Part shown: one piece after another, positions 7,079 through 14,913 of the stretch
How the letters are laid out: every line of letters starts with the position of its first letter
Numbering within the stretch: the stretch's first letter is position 1
NCBI GenBank assembly: GCA_963695675.1
Contig: CAVOGY010000007.1
Coordinates: forward strand, 558,001 to 622,000
DNA: 64,000 nt
Source: DASUPK01 sp963695675
GTDB taxonomy: Bacteria; Actinomycetota; Thermoleophilia; Solirubrobacterales; 70-9
Direction: 5' to 3'
Position numbers and translations under genes: made by a program
Notes under the pieces: generated by a model
Seen by the model: the letters and a program-made list of their open reading frames with translations, nothing else
Told to the model about the DNA's origin: nothing
Database searches by the model: none

Positions 7079-9091
7079 ATGGCGAATCGCCTCGCCGAGG
7101 AAACCAGCCCCTACCTGATCCAGCACAAGGACAACCCCGTGGACTGGCTGCCATGGGGCCCGGAGGCGCTTGGCCAGGCGGCACAGGAGGACAAGCCGAT
7201 CCTGCTTTCGATCGGCTATTCGGCCTGTCACTGGTGTCACGTCATGGAGCGCGAGTCCTTCGAGGACGAGGAGACGGCCGCTCTGATCAACGAGTCCTTC
7301 GTGCCGATCAAGGTCGACCGCGAGGAGCGCCCCGACGTCGACGACATCTACATGGAGGCCGTCCAGGGGATGACTGGGCAGGGCGGCTGGCCGCTGACCG
7401 TCTTCCTCGACCCGGAGGGCGTCCCGTTCTACGGCGGCACCTACTTCCCACCTGAGCCCCGCCAGGGGATGCCGAGCTTCAGGCAGGTGCTCGAGGCGAC
7501 GGCCGGCGCCTACCGGACCCAGCGCGAGGAGCTGCGGGAGGCATCGGCACGGATCCGCGAGTCGCTCGGGACCGTCGGACGCGTGGAGCAGTCGCAGGAG
7601 CCGCTCGACCAGTCGCTCCTCTCGCAGGCGACCTCCGGCCTGCAGGCCGCCTTCGACCGCAGCCACGGCGGCTTCGGGGGCGCACCGAAGTTCCCGCCGG
7701 CCAGCGCCCTCGAGTTCCTGCTCGACCGCGGCCAGAACGACCCCGTGCGCCTGACGCTCGACAAGATGATGCACGGCGGCATCTACGACCAGCTCGGGGG
7801 CGGCTTCCACCGCTACTCGGTCGATGCCGCCTGGCTCGTCCCCCACTTCGAGAAGATGCTCTACGACAACGCGCTCCTGGCGCGCGTCTATCTGCACGGC
7901 TGGCAGGTGATGGGAGAGGAGCGCTGGCGGCGGGTCTGCGAGGAGACGCTCGAATGGGTCCTGCGCGAGATGCGCGGTCCCGAGGGCGGCTTCTACTCCG
8001 CGCTCGACGCCGACTCCGAGGGCGAGGAGGGCCGCTTCTACGTCTGGGATGAGGCGGAGATGCGCCAGGCGCTGACCGAGGCTGGGCTGGCTGCCGACGC
8101 GATCGAGAGGGCGCTCGGCTACTGGGGGGTGAGCCCGGCTGGGAACTTCGAGGGCAAGAACATCCTGCACGTCCCGCTGGGGGCCAGCGCCCAGCAGCCT
8201 GCCGAGCTTGCCGATGCCCGCAGAGCTCTGTACGCCTGGCGCGACCGGCGAGTCCGTCCCGGCCTCGACGACAAGCGGATCTGCTCGTGGAACGCGCTGA
8301 TGATCGCCGCCCTGGCCGACGCCGGAGCCGCGACGGGTCGTCAGGACTACATCGATGCCGCCTCGGCGTGCGCCCGCTTCGTCTGGGAGTCGATGCGCGA
8401 TTCCGAGGGACACTTGCGGCGGACCTGGAAGGAGGGCGAGGCTCGCCTCAATGCCTACCTGGAGGACCACGCCTTCCTGGTCGAGGCCCTGCTCCGCCTG
8501 TATGAGGCGACCCTCGAGGTGCGCTGGTTCGATGCCGCGCGAGAGACGGCCGATTCGATGATCGAGCGGTTTGCCGACGACGAGCGGGGCGGCTTCTTTA
8601 CGACCTCAAACGACCACGAGGAGCTGATTGCCCGCCGCAAGGACGTCGGCGACCATCCGATCCCCTCCGGCAACTCATCCGCGGCCTACGGGCTGCTTCG
8701 TCTCTCCGCCCTGACCGGCGAGCGCGCCTATGAGGAGAGGGCGGTGGGCACCATGCGCCTCTTCGCGCCAGCCGCGGCCCGCCACCCCGACGCCTTCGGC
8801 CACCTGCTCCAGGCGATCGATTTCCACCTCTCCCCCGTGCGTGAGGTCGCGCTCGTCGCCCCGGCGAACGGCGCCCCCGGCTCCGCGCGCCTCGCCGAGC
8901 TCGCCGGCGTCGTTCGCTCCGCCCACCGGCCGCACGTCGTACTCGCCGGTGGCCCGGAAGGCTCAGATCGCCCCGAGCTCCTCCGCGAGCGGCCCGCAGT
9001 CGAGGGCAAGCCCGCAGCCTACGTCTGCGAGCAGTTCGCCTGCAAAGCACCGGTGACCGATCCGCAGGAGCTCGCCGCGGCACTCGGCTGA
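7079..9091 (+). CDS. DUF255 thioredoxin-fold / glycosidase-like protein (YyaL family)
   Basis: 670 residues. The N-terminal DUF255 domain (residues 1-165) begins MANRLAEETSPYLIQHKDNP and contains the thioredoxin-like SACHWCHVMERESF motif and GQGGWPLTVFLDP. The rest is an alpha/alpha-toroid like six-hairpin glycosidases (HDNALLARVY-type segments, KRICSWNALMIAALADA, DVGDHPIPSGNS). The family (YyaL/SSP411) is widespread, its biochemical activity is not settled, and CxxC suggests redox chemistry. Length is typical. The ATG 7079 follows a leaderless-type box; longer in-frame readings upstream would overlap the divergent ACT gene. Confidence 0.9.
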   Translation: MANRLAEETSPYLIQHKDNPVDWLPWGPEALGQAAQEDKPILLSIGYSACHWCHVMERESFEDEETAALINESFVPIKVDREERPDVDDIYMEAVQGMTGQGGWPLTVFLDPEGVPFYGGTYFPPEPRQGMPSFRQVLEATAGAYRTQREELREASARIRESLGTVGRVEQSQEPLDQSLLSQATSGLQAAFDRSHGGFGGAPKFPPASALEFLLDRGQNDPVRLTLDKMMHGGIYDQLGGGFHRYSVDAAWLVPHFEKMLYDNALLARVYLHGWQVMGEERWRRVCEETLEWVLREMRGPEGGFYSALDADSEGEEGRFYVWDEAEMRQALTEAGLAADAIERALGYWGVSPAGNFEGKNILHVPLGASAQQPAELADARRALYAWRDRRVRPGLDDKRICSWNALMIAALADAGAATGRQDYIDAASACARFVWESMRDSEGHLRRTWKEGEARLNAYLEDHAFLVEALLRLYEATLEVRWFDAARETADSMIERFADDERGGFFTTSNDHEELIARRKDVGDHPIPSGNSSAAYGLLRLSALTGERAYEERAVGTMRLFAPAAARHPDAFGHLLQAIDFHLSPVREVALVAPANGAPGSARLAELAGVVRSAHRPHVVLAGGPEGSDRPELLRERPAVEGKPAAYVCEQFACKAPVTDPQELAAALG

Positions 9092-9097
9092 CGCCGT

Positions 9098-10471
9098 CTA
9101 GAGAATCGGCAGGAAGTGCTCGATCTCGTATGGGGTGACCCGCACCCGGTAGTCCTCCCACTCCGAGCGCTTGATCTCGATGAACCGGTTGAAAGCGTGC
9201 TCGCCCAGGATCCGCAGCATCAGCTCCGACTCCGCCGCGAGCTCGATCGCCTCACCGAGCGTCTCTGGGAGCTGCTCGATCCCCCGCCGCTGGCGCTCCT
9301 CGGGAGTCAGGTGGTAGAGGTTCTGCTCCATCGGCTCGGGGATCTCGTAGCCCTGCTCGATCCCCTCGAGCCCCGCGTGCAGCATCCCTGCGAAACAGAG
9401 ATACGGGTTGCAGGCCGGATCGGGACAGCGAAGCTCCACTCTGGTCGCCTGCTCCTTGCCCGGGTGATAGAGGGGCACTCGAACCAGCGCCGAGCGGTTG
9501 CGGCGTGACCAGGAGAGGTAGACCGGCGCCTCGTAGCCGGGCACGAGACGCTTGTAGGAGTTCACCCACTGCGCGAAGAGGGAGGAGATCTCCCGCGCGT
9601 GCTTGAGCTGCCCGGCGATGAACGCCTTGGCGGTGTCAGAGAGGAAGTACTGGTCGTCGGCGTCGAAGAAGGCATTCTTGCCGTCCTTCGAAAGAGACTG
9701 GTGGACGTGCATACCCGAGCCGTTCTCGCCCTCAAGCGGCTTCGGCATGAAGGTGGCATACCAGCCGTACTTCATCGCGTACTCCTTGACCGTGATCCGG
9801 TAGGTCATGCAGTCGTCAGCCATCGCGAGCGCGCCCTTGTAGCGCATGTCGACCTCGTGCTGTGAGGGCCCCACCTCGTGGTGGGCGTACTCGACGTGGA
9901 TCCCGAGCTGCTCGAGGGCGAGGATCGTCTCGCGGCGCAGGTCGGACCCGGCGTCGAGGGTGGTCAAATCGAAATATCCGCCCTCGTCGAGGACCTCGGG
10001 AATGCCGGACTCGGGGTTCTCCGAGCGAAAATAGAAGTACTCGAGCTCTGGACCTACGAAGAAGTCGTCGAAGCCCATCGAGTTGGCCCGTTCGAGCGCC
10101 CGACGCATCATCCACCTCGGATCGCCCTCATAGGGATCGCCGCCCGGGACCCGGATGTCGGCGAACATCCGCGCGGTGCGCTTCTCCTCCTCGGGCCGCC
10201 AGGGGATGAGCCGCAGCGAGGTGGGATCGGGCAGGGCGATCATGTCGGACTCCTCGATCGGGTTGAAGCCCGTGATCGAAGAGCCGTCGAAGCCCATGCC
10301 GCCCTCGAAGGCGTCGTCGAGCTCCGCGGCGTGGATCGAGAAGCTCTTCAGCTGGCCCAGCAGGTCCGTGAACCAGAGGCGGACGAAGCGGACATCGTTC
10401 TCCTCACAGAACGCGATCGCCTCCTTGGCGTTGGTCGCGACTACGTCCTTGGTGCCAGTCGTAACGGCCAT
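9098..10471 (-). CDS. glnA: Glutamine synthetase, type I (alpha subtype)
   Basis: 457 residues; makes glutamine from glutamate, ammonia and ATP as a cytosolic dodecamer. It has the beta-grasp N-terminus (VRFVRLWFTDLLGQLKSF), the MGFDGSSITGF latch region, the metal ligands in FFVGPELEYFYF and HHEVGPSQHEVD, the ATP region KPLEGENGSGMHVHQSL, and the substrate loops RRNRSALVRVP and RVELRCPDPACNPYL. The short length fits GSI-alpha enzymes. NLYHLTPEE has a tyrosine at the place adenylylated in GSI-beta enzymes, but alpha enzymes are usually regulated otherwise. TAAGTT lies nine bases before the ATG. The gene is convergent with the DUF255 gene and divergent from an AhpD-like gene. Confidence 0.97.
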   Translation of the reverse strand: MAVTTGTKDVVATNAKEAIAFCEENDVRFVRLWFTDLLGQLKSFSIHAAELDDAFEGGMGFDGSSITGFNPIEESDMIALPDPTSLRLIPWRPEEEKRTARMFADIRVPGGDPYEGDPRWMMRRALERANSMGFDDFFVGPELEYFYFRSENPESGIPEVLDEGGYFDLTTLDAGSDLRRETILALEQLGIHVEYAHHEVGPSQHEVDMRYKGALAMADDCMTYRITVKEYAMKYGWYATFMPKPLEGENGSGMHVHQSLSKDGKNAFFDADDQYFLSDTAKAFIAGQLKHAREISSLFAQWVNSYKRLVPGYEAPVYLSWSRRNRSALVRVPLYHPGKEQATRVELRCPDPACNPYLCFAGMLHAGLEGIEQGYEIPEPMEQNLYHLTPEERQRRGIEQLPETLGEAIELAAESELMLRILGEHAFNRFIEIKRSEWEDYRVRVTPYEIEHFLPIL

Positions 10472-10600
10472 CGGGGCGGAAACTTATCGCCCGCGGCCGC
10501 GGTTGGGCGCGTTACGACCGCTTCCAGCCGTCGCCTGTCGGGTAAGAGGCACATCCGAGCCGGGGTGTCATCCGTACCAACGTGCAGAAACCCCAAGATG

Positions 10601-10658
10601 CTTGTAAACTTACGAGGCGTAAGTAACCGGCTAAAAGTAAAGTAAGCCTCTTGTAAAC
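10601..10658. repeat. Direct repeat CTTGTAAAC, two copies 49 bp apart
   Basis: CTTGTAAAC occurs at 10601-10609 and 10650-10658 in the AT-richer gap between glnA and the AhpD-like gene, flanking the 17-bp palindrome and several TAAGTAA-like blocks. Repeated sites of this kind often mark regulator binding in a divergent promoter region. Confidence 0.4.
10608..10624. promoter_or_regulatory. 17-bp perfect palindrome, probable operator
   Basis: ACTTACG-AGG-CGTAAGT: two seven-base arms with a three-base centre, 52 bp before the AhpD-like start and 137 bp before the glnA start. The size and dyad symmetry suit a dimeric TetR/GntR/MarR-type regulator. No regulator gene is adjacent, so the factor is unknown. 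Confidence 0.5.
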
Positions 10659-10675
10659 GGCGGTAACGAGACGAA

Positions 10676-11242
10676 ATGACCATCAAGACAGACGCCAGTC
10701 GATTCCACATCCACGACGAACTGACCGCACCGGACGCAAGCGCTCCGCTGATCAAGAGCATCCAGACCGCGGGTGGTGCCGTCTCCAAGTTTCTCGGCGT
10801 GCTCGCCGAGTCCCCCGCTGCCTTGCGCGGCTATACCCGCCTGCGCACGGAGCTCCGCTCGAGCAAGCTGCCGCGGGCGACCCGTGAGCGCATCGGCCTC
10901 GCCGTCGGCGAGTGGCGCCACGACCCCTACACCCTGACCCAGTACGCCCGGACCGCGCGCGTCGCAGGCCTCGGCCTGGACGAGGTCGCCCGAGCCCGCA
11001 ACTTCACCTCCTCGGATGAGAAGGAGGCGGCGCTGCTCGCCCTCCTTCGCGAGACGATCAACCCCTCCGAGCGGCCGCCCCATCACCTGGTCGAGGAGGC
11101 GCGTGAGGCGGGCTGGAGCGACGAGGAGATCCTCGACGCGGTCGCGGAGCTGGCCCTCGCCGAGTTCGAGAGCCTGTTTGCCTCAGTTGCGGCGCTGCCC
11201 CAGGAGGGCGATCCCGCGGTCCTGCGCGAAGTTGCCGCCTAA
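10676..11242 (+). CDS. AhpD / carboxymuconolactone decarboxylase-like protein lacking the cysteine pair
   Basis: 188 residues, all-helical. The region ATRERIGLAVGEWRHDPYTL aligns with the family signature E-x-LAV-x5-C-x-Y-C, and a second helical repeat follows (EKEAALLALLRETI, WSDEEILDAVAELALAEF). In the expected CxYC position the sequence reads DPYT, so both redox cysteines are missing and peroxidase activity of the AhpD type is not expected. Such cysteine-less members exist, with roles unknown. The gene stands alone behind an operator-like palindrome and direct repeats, suggesting regulated expression. The start ATG 10676 is the first in frame. Confidence 0.7.
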   Translation: MTIKTDASRFHIHDELTAPDASAPLIKSIQTAGGAVSKFLGVLAESPAALRGYTRLRTELRSSKLPRATRERIGLAVGEWRHDPYTLTQYARTARVAGLGLDEVARARNFTSSDEKEAALLALLRETINPSERPPHHLVEEAREAGWSDEEILDAVAELALAEFESLFASVAALPQEGDPAVLREVAA

Positions 11243-11245
11243 CGG

Positions 11246-11689
11246 CTAGCTCGCCGGCGGCGTCACGGTCGCCTGGATCGGACCGGACCCGACGGCAAGG
11301 AAGCCGACTCGCTTGGCGGTCTTCTTGGTCAGGTCCCAGGCATAGCCCTTCCGGAACGGCCCGCGGTCGATAACGGTCGCGGCCACGCTCAGGCCGCCGT
11401 AGCTGAAGGTGACCTGCGTCCCGCAGGGAAGCTTCCGGTGGGCGACGCCCAGGGTGGTCGGTGTCAGCACTGTCCCGCAGGCTGTGGGCTTGCCCCAGAA
11501 GCCGGGGCCGTACCAGGTGGCTGCCTTGAAGACCGTCCAGCTGGGTGAGGAGCTCGGCGTAGCCGTCGGGTCCGTGGTCGTGCCCCCCGGGACGCCGCCG
11601 GTCTGCGCGCCGGCACCCGGCGCGCCAATCAAAAGGGCAGCGACGGATGCGAGTCCCGCAATCGCACCAATTGTTCGCTTGCTCGTCAA
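11246..11689 (-). CDS. RlpA-like double-psi beta-barrel cell-wall protein, secreted
   Basis: 147 residues. A TTG start (11689) follows GAGGAAGG. The signal peptide is clear (IGAIAGLASVAALLIGAPGAGA). After a Thr/Ser/Pro-rich linker (residues 30-50) comes the RlpA-type barrel: ATWYGPGFWGKPTACG, TTLGVAHRKLPCGTQVTFSY and TVIDRGPFRKGYAWDLTKK, with the conserved aspartates and a cysteine pair. Proteins of this fold act on or bind peptidoglycan outside the membrane. The 5' leader holds a ydaO-type c-di-AMP riboswitch, as is common for wall-lytic genes in actinobacteria, which supports a role in wall remodelling or resuscitation. Confidence 0.85.
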   Translation of the reverse strand: MTSKRTIGAIAGLASVAALLIGAPGAGAQTGGVPGGTTTDPTATPSSSPSWTVFKAATWYGPGFWGKPTACGTVLTPTTLGVAHRKLPCGTQVTFSYGGLSVAATVIDRGPFRKGYAWDLTKKTAKRVGFLAVGSGPIQATVTPPAS

Positions 11690-11696
11690 ACCTTCC

Positions 11697-11858
11697 TCTT
11701 TCGTTGCCTACGGGGTTAGCTGACGGGCTCGCGCTGAAAGATCGCGCTACGCGGCGGACTGGCCGCGATTCGCCCCAACATGTGGGTCCCCCGATCTCCG
11801 GCCTTTTCCGTCGGACGGAGATTCAGCGGAAGTGCGCGCGGCAGCTTAGCAAAGGACC
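11697..11858 (-). promoter_or_regulatory. ydaO/yuaA-type cyclic-di-AMP riboswitch
   Basis: Read on the minus strand, the leader of the RlpA-like gene contains the hallmarks of this class in order: CGCTGAATCTCC, GGGGGACCCA, GGGGCGAATC and, near the 3' end, CCCGTCAGCTAACCCCGTAGG. CTTTGC near the 5' end can pair with GCAACGAAAG at the 3' end to close P1. The RNA ends 8 bases before the TTG start. In this class ligand binding generally turns expression down. The 5' and 3' limits are approximate. Confidence 0.9.
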
Positions 11859-11930
11859 GGAGAACCATTCGCAACTTCGATTCGGTCGCCCACGACCGAA
11901 CCTTCGCCGCGAATGGAATCGCCCACTTCA

Positions 11931-11936
11931 TATGCT
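11931..11936 (+). promoter_or_regulatory. Leaderless-type -10 box TATGCT
   Basis: TATGCT is followed by six bases (CCGCCG) and then the ATG at 11943, without a ribosome binding site. It decides the start of the SDR gene against the in-frame ATG at 11913. Confidence 0.5.
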
Positions 11937-11942
11937 CCGCCG

Positions 11943-12779
11943 ATGCCGGCAGCGCTGGTCACCGGGGCGGGAAGAGGCCTGGGTCTCGAGATCGCGCGGC
12001 GCCTGGTGGGGCGGGGCTACGAAGTCGCGATCGCCGACGTCGATGAGGCGGAGGCCAACTCGGCGGCGCGGCAGCTCGGCGATCGGGCGTGGGCTCTTCC
12101 GCTCGACGTGACCGACTCCGAGGCCGTCCGCGCGGCGGCGGACCAGCTGGTCGAGCGATGCGGCTCCGTGGACGCCTGGGTAAACAACGCGGGCATCCTG
12201 ATCACTGGCCTTGCGCATGAGCAGCCCGCCGATGCCTACCGCAGGCAGCTCGAGGTGAACTATCTCGGCACGGTGAACGGCACACTGTCCGCGATCGACC
12301 GGATGCGGCCCGCCGGACGCGGGCACATCATCAACGTGATCTCGCTCGCCGGCCTCGCCGCCGCGACAGGACTCGTCGGGTACTCGGCGAGCAAGCACGC
12401 AGCCATCGCCTTCAGCCTCGGGACGGCGGCTGACCTGCGGCGCGCGGGGCTAGGCGGCATCCGGATCTCCTGCGTCTGCCCCGACGGCGTCTGGACGCCG
12501 ATGATCGCCGACAGGCTCGACGACCCGAACGACGCCCTCTCCTTCTCCGGCGTGATGCTGATGCCAGAACAGGTGGCGGAACACGTCGATCGCCTGCTCG
12601 ACAAGCCGAAGGCCGTGCTGACCATACCCCGCTGGCGGGGGCGCTTCGCTCGCTTCTTCGATCGCCATCCCGACCTTTCCCTCCGGGCCACCCCGCTCCT
12701 GATGCGCGATGCGCTCCGGCGTCAGCGGGCTTTCAAGAAGAAGGTGGAGTCGGGCAAGTGGCCTCCGAGCTCCCGCTGA
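11943..12779 (+). CDS. Short-chain dehydrogenase/reductase
   Basis: 278 residues. The cofactor glycine motif TGAGRGLG is at residues 7-14, the acidic residues D-V-D after the second strand (AIADVDEAEAN) suit NAD(H), NNAG is at about residue 81, and the catalytic serine and YxxxK are in VISLAGLAAATG and YSASK. It is a classical SDR with a C-terminal tail of about 40 basic residues (RWRGRFARFFDRHP). The substrate is not predictable. The 3' end overlaps the following methyltransferase by 22 bases if that gene begins at its first GTG. Confidence 0.88.
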   Translation: MPAALVTGAGRGLGLEIARRLVGRGYEVAIADVDEAEANSAARQLGDRAWALPLDVTDSEAVRAAADQLVERCGSVDAWVNNAGILITGLAHEQPADAYRRQLEVNYLGTVNGTLSAIDRMRPAGRGHIINVISLAGLAAATGLVGYSASKHAAIAFSLGTAADLRRAGLGGIRISCVCPDGVWTPMIADRLDDPNDALSFSGVMLMPEQVAEHVDRLLDKPKAVLTIPRWRGRFARFFDRHPDLSLRATPLLMRDALRRQRAFKKKVESGKWPPSSR

Positions 12780-13444
12780 GGGGACCGCACGACCCGGGGA
12801 CCCGCGCCGGGCGCTTCCACACCACGCGGGAAGCGATGCCACTATCGGGCTGGGTGCGCTACCCGGCCGCCTGGCTGCGTGCGCGGACGGGCCGGATTCC
12901 CGAGCGTCCTTGGCTCGTGCCCGCCTCGATCGGCTGGCTTCGCCGGCGAGTCCGGTCCGAGTGGTCGATCCTCGAGCTCGGGGCCGGAAGGTCGACCGCC
13001 TGGTTCGCGCGCCGGGCGGCGCGGGTGATCAGCCTGGAGGACGACGAGTTCTGGCACTCATCGACCCGCCTGCGGCTGGACGAGGCCGGTCTGACGAATG
13101 CGGACCTCAGGTTGAGACCGGTCGAGGATTTTCCGAGCGAGATCGCCTCCCTGCCTGACGATGCGTTCGACCTAGTGGTCGTCGACTTCCTGGAGGCGCC
13201 GACCGTAACGCGCATCGACTGCCTGGACCCGGCGATGCACAAGGTCCGCCCGGGCGGCTACCTGCTGCTCGATGATTCCGACCGCCCGGGTTACGCCAAG
13301 GCCTTCGAGCTGCTCGCCGGCTGGCCTTTCCGCAGGTTCGTCGGCGTCAAGGACGGCTGGCCGCAGGCCTGCGAGACCGGCATCTTCCGCCGGCAACCAA
13401 ATGGAAGGGCCCCGTTGCCGGGGCCCTTCCGTAGCGAGCTATAA
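12758..13444 (+). CDS. Class I SAM-dependent methyltransferase-like protein
   Basis: 228 residues from GTG 12758; ATG 12836 (MPLSGWVRYP) is the alternative start. Motif I is EWSILELGAGRSTAWFARRA at about residue 68, with LEDD ending the second strand and DLVVVDF and KVRPGGYLLLDDSD as motifs II and III. This resembles the small methyltransferases of surface or secondary metabolism; the acceptor is unknown. Oddly, the last 14 codons run through an 11-bp perfect hairpin (13403-13430) and into the 3' end of rnpB on the other strand, so the C-terminal tail (RAPLPGPFRSEL) is encoded by terminator DNA. Confidence 0.75.
   Translation: MASELPLRGPHDPGTRAGRFHTTREAMPLSGWVRYPAAWLRARTGRIPERPWLVPASIGWLRRRVRSEWSILELGAGRSTAWFARRAARVISLEDDEFWHSSTRLRLDEAGLTNADLRLRPVEDFPSEIASLPDDAFDLVVVDFLEAPTVTRIDCLDPAMHKVRPGGYLLLDDSDRPGYAKAFELLAGWPFRRFVGVKDGWPQACETGIFRRQPNGRAPLPGPFRSEL
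13403..13430. terminator. Strong hairpin terminator of rnpB
   Basis: GGAAGGGCCCC and GGGGCCCTTCC form an 11-bp perfect stem with a six-base loop. On the minus strand it begins two bases after the rnpB 3' end and is followed by ATTTGG. It is inside the 3' end of the convergent methyltransferase frame and may end transcription from both sides. Confidence 0.8.
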
Positions 13445-13758
13445 GCCGGATTCTGTCGGGGGCAGCCATCCATCTCTGCGGCCCACCTGGACCTCGCCGG
13501 GCCGGGTCAGAGGTCCTGCTTGGCCTTGCACCGGGCGGGGTTTGCCTAGCGCGCCAGCGTCACCGCGGCGCCGGTGCGCTCTTACCGCACCGTTTCACCC
13601 TTGCCTGTGCGCGGCTCACGTGTGGCCGCGCCATCGGCGGTCTGTTCTCTGTGGCACTTTCCCGCGGGTTTCCCCGGGTGGGCGTTACCCACCGCCCTTG
13701 CCCTGTGGTGTCCGGACTTTCCTCGAAGGCATGCACCTCCGCGACTGCCTAGCTCGCA
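13432..13758 (-). ncRNA. rnpB: RNase P RNA, class A
   Basis: The catalytic RNA that trims tRNA 5' ends. On the minus strand the 5' end GCGAGCTAGGCAGTCGCGG is followed by GAGGAAAGTCCGGACACC (CR-I) and, later, the conserved ACAGAATCCGGCTTAT (CR-V) near the 3' end. P1 forms between GCGAGCT at the 5' end and AGCTCGC at the 3' end, which sets the limits within a few bases. The length of about 327 nt is normal for a high-GC class A RNA. Confidence 0.95.
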
Positions 13759-13831
13759 CAACAAGGGTAGCCGTCACGGGTGGCTGTGCGGAGCCGTTTC
13801 GCCCGGTTCCGGACCGGGCGATGGGGTCGCG

Positions 13832-14011
13832 TCAGGAGAGCGAGGAGCCGCAGGTGGCACAGCCGCCTGGCTCCAGCTCTCCGTGACACACCGGACACTG
13901 GGCCCGGCTCTGAGCCGCCAAGGCCTCCCAGGCGCCGAGGATCGTGTCTTCCAGCGTCACCTCGGACGGCTCGAACAGGCGGGTCTCCGCTTCCACCGCC
14001 AGTGCGGTCAT
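13832..14011 (-). CDS. Small zinc-ribbon protein coupled to lexA
   Basis: 59 residues: MTALAVEAETRLFEPSEVTL, a helix (TILGAWEALAAQSRA) and then a four-cysteine knuckle pair CPVCHGELEP and CATCGSS. The ATG overlaps the lexA stop by four bases (ATGA) and an AGGAGGG lies inside the lexA 3' end at the right distance, so it is translated from the lexA mRNA. Small zinc ribbons of this form bind nucleic acid or protein; none with a known function is recognised. Because of lexA autoregulation it should be DNA-damage-inducible. Confidence 0.75.
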   Translation of the reverse strand: MTALAVEAETRLFEPSEVTLEDTILGAWEALAAQSRAQCPVCHGELEPGGCATCGSSLS

Positions 14012-14625
14012 GAGACCCTCCTGAAAACTCCCACGACACGACCAAGAAGGCGCAAGTCGCGGGTGCGAATCGGCTTCATGCTCTTGTTCTCCGGCTGGAG
14101 CCGGATTTGATCCTTCTCGCGGAAGAAGCGCTTGACGGTCGCCTCGTCGCCAACCAAGGCCACCACGATCTCGCCGTCTCGCGCCCGCTCCGTGGGACGC
14201 ACCACGACGAAGTCCCCCTCCAGGATGCCGGCGTCCTTCATGCTGTCGCCGCGCACCCGAAGGATGTAGTCCCCGTCCTCACCGCCGACGACGTCGGGAA
14301 CGTCGAGATAGTCCTCGATGTTCTCCTCCGCCAGGATCGGCTCACCGGCCGCGACCTGCCCTACCAGCGGTAGCCCGGACGGGCGAACGGCCTTCTTCGC
14401 CCGCTCGACCATCACTTCGAGGGCGCGCGGCTTGGATGGATCCCGCTTCAGCACCCCGAGGCTTTCGAGCTTCGAGAGATGCGCATGCACGGTCGAGGAG
14501 GAATGGAGGCCGACGGCCTTGCCGATCTCCCTGATGGTCGGCGGGTAGCCATGCCGGCCGAGATAGCGGCTGATGTAGTCGAAGATCTCCCGCTGGCGCT
14601 TCGTCAGGTCCTTGACGAGGTCCAT
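14008..14625 (-). CDS. lexA: LexA repressor
   Basis: 205 residues. Represses the SOS regulon and cleaves itself when RecA is activated by DNA damage. The N-terminal winged helix (TKRQREIFDYISRYLGRHGY, PTIREIGKAVGLHSSSTVHA) is followed by the cleavage site Ala-Gly in GQVAAGEPI, the catalytic serine in RVRGDSM and the lysine in DEATVKRFF. Full and intact. A perfect SOS box lies 76 bases upstream of the start. A four-base overlap links it to the zinc-ribbon gene. Confidence 0.97.
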   Translation of the reverse strand: MDLVKDLTKRQREIFDYISRYLGRHGYPPTIREIGKAVGLHSSSTVHAHLSKLESLGVLKRDPSKPRALEVMVERAKKAVRPSGLPLVGQVAAGEPILAEENIEDYLDVPDVVGGEDGDYILRVRGDSMKDAGILEGDFVVVRPTERARDGEIVVALVGDEATVKRFFREKDQIRLQPENKSMKPIRTRDLRLLGRVVGVFRRVS

Positions 14626-14700
14626 CTCTCCTCCTCAGTCAGCCGGTCGGCCGACGGCGTTGATCCGTCGGCGATTTGTGTAGCCGACGAAGACGATGGG

Positions 14701-14714
14701 CGAACACATGTTCG
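14701..14714. promoter_or_regulatory. LexA (SOS) box CGAACACATGTTCG
   Basis: Perfect CGAAC-N4-GTTCG, the Gram-positive/actinobacterial LexA operator, placed upstream of lexA on the minus strand. It predicts autoregulation of lexA and of the coupled zinc-ribbon gene. Confidence 0.92.
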
Positions 14715-14821
14715 GAGAGTAGCGTCACCCGCGGACGGTTTCAAGCTGCGTTCTGGCCCGAACGATCCCCGCTCAGGGCCGTCGGCGTTTCGGCCCTCGC
14801 CCACTATCATCGACTGCCCTC

Positions 14822-14907
14822 GCGCCTGTGGCGGAACTGGTAGACGCGCAAGGTTGAGGGCCTTGTGACCCGTCAGGGTCGTGGAGGTTCGACTCCTCTC
14901 AGGCGCA
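14822..14907 (+). tRNA. tRNA-Leu (GAG)
   Basis: The acceptor arms GCGCCTG and CAGGCGC pair perfectly, with A as discriminator. The anticodon arm CAAGG-TTGAGGG-CCTTG gives anticodon GAG. A long variable arm (GACCC-GTCA-GGGTC) marks a class II tRNA, and the T arm is GGAGGTTCGACTCCTC. CCA is not encoded. Length is 86 nt. A hairpin with arms AACCCC/GGGGTT follows. Confidence 0.96.
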
Positions 14908-14913
14908 CCTCGG

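Noticed and set aside
6605..8470. Reading the ACT gene as a 621-residue protein
   Set aside because: The extra 490 residues are antisense to the DUF255 gene; the ATG at 6994 with GAAGAGG matches the domain start.
9098..10471. GlnR-type operator in front of glnA
   Set aside because: GTAAAC/GTAAC blocks occur in the promoter gap, but spacing and partners do not fit the GTnAC-n6-GAAAC pattern well enough to call it.
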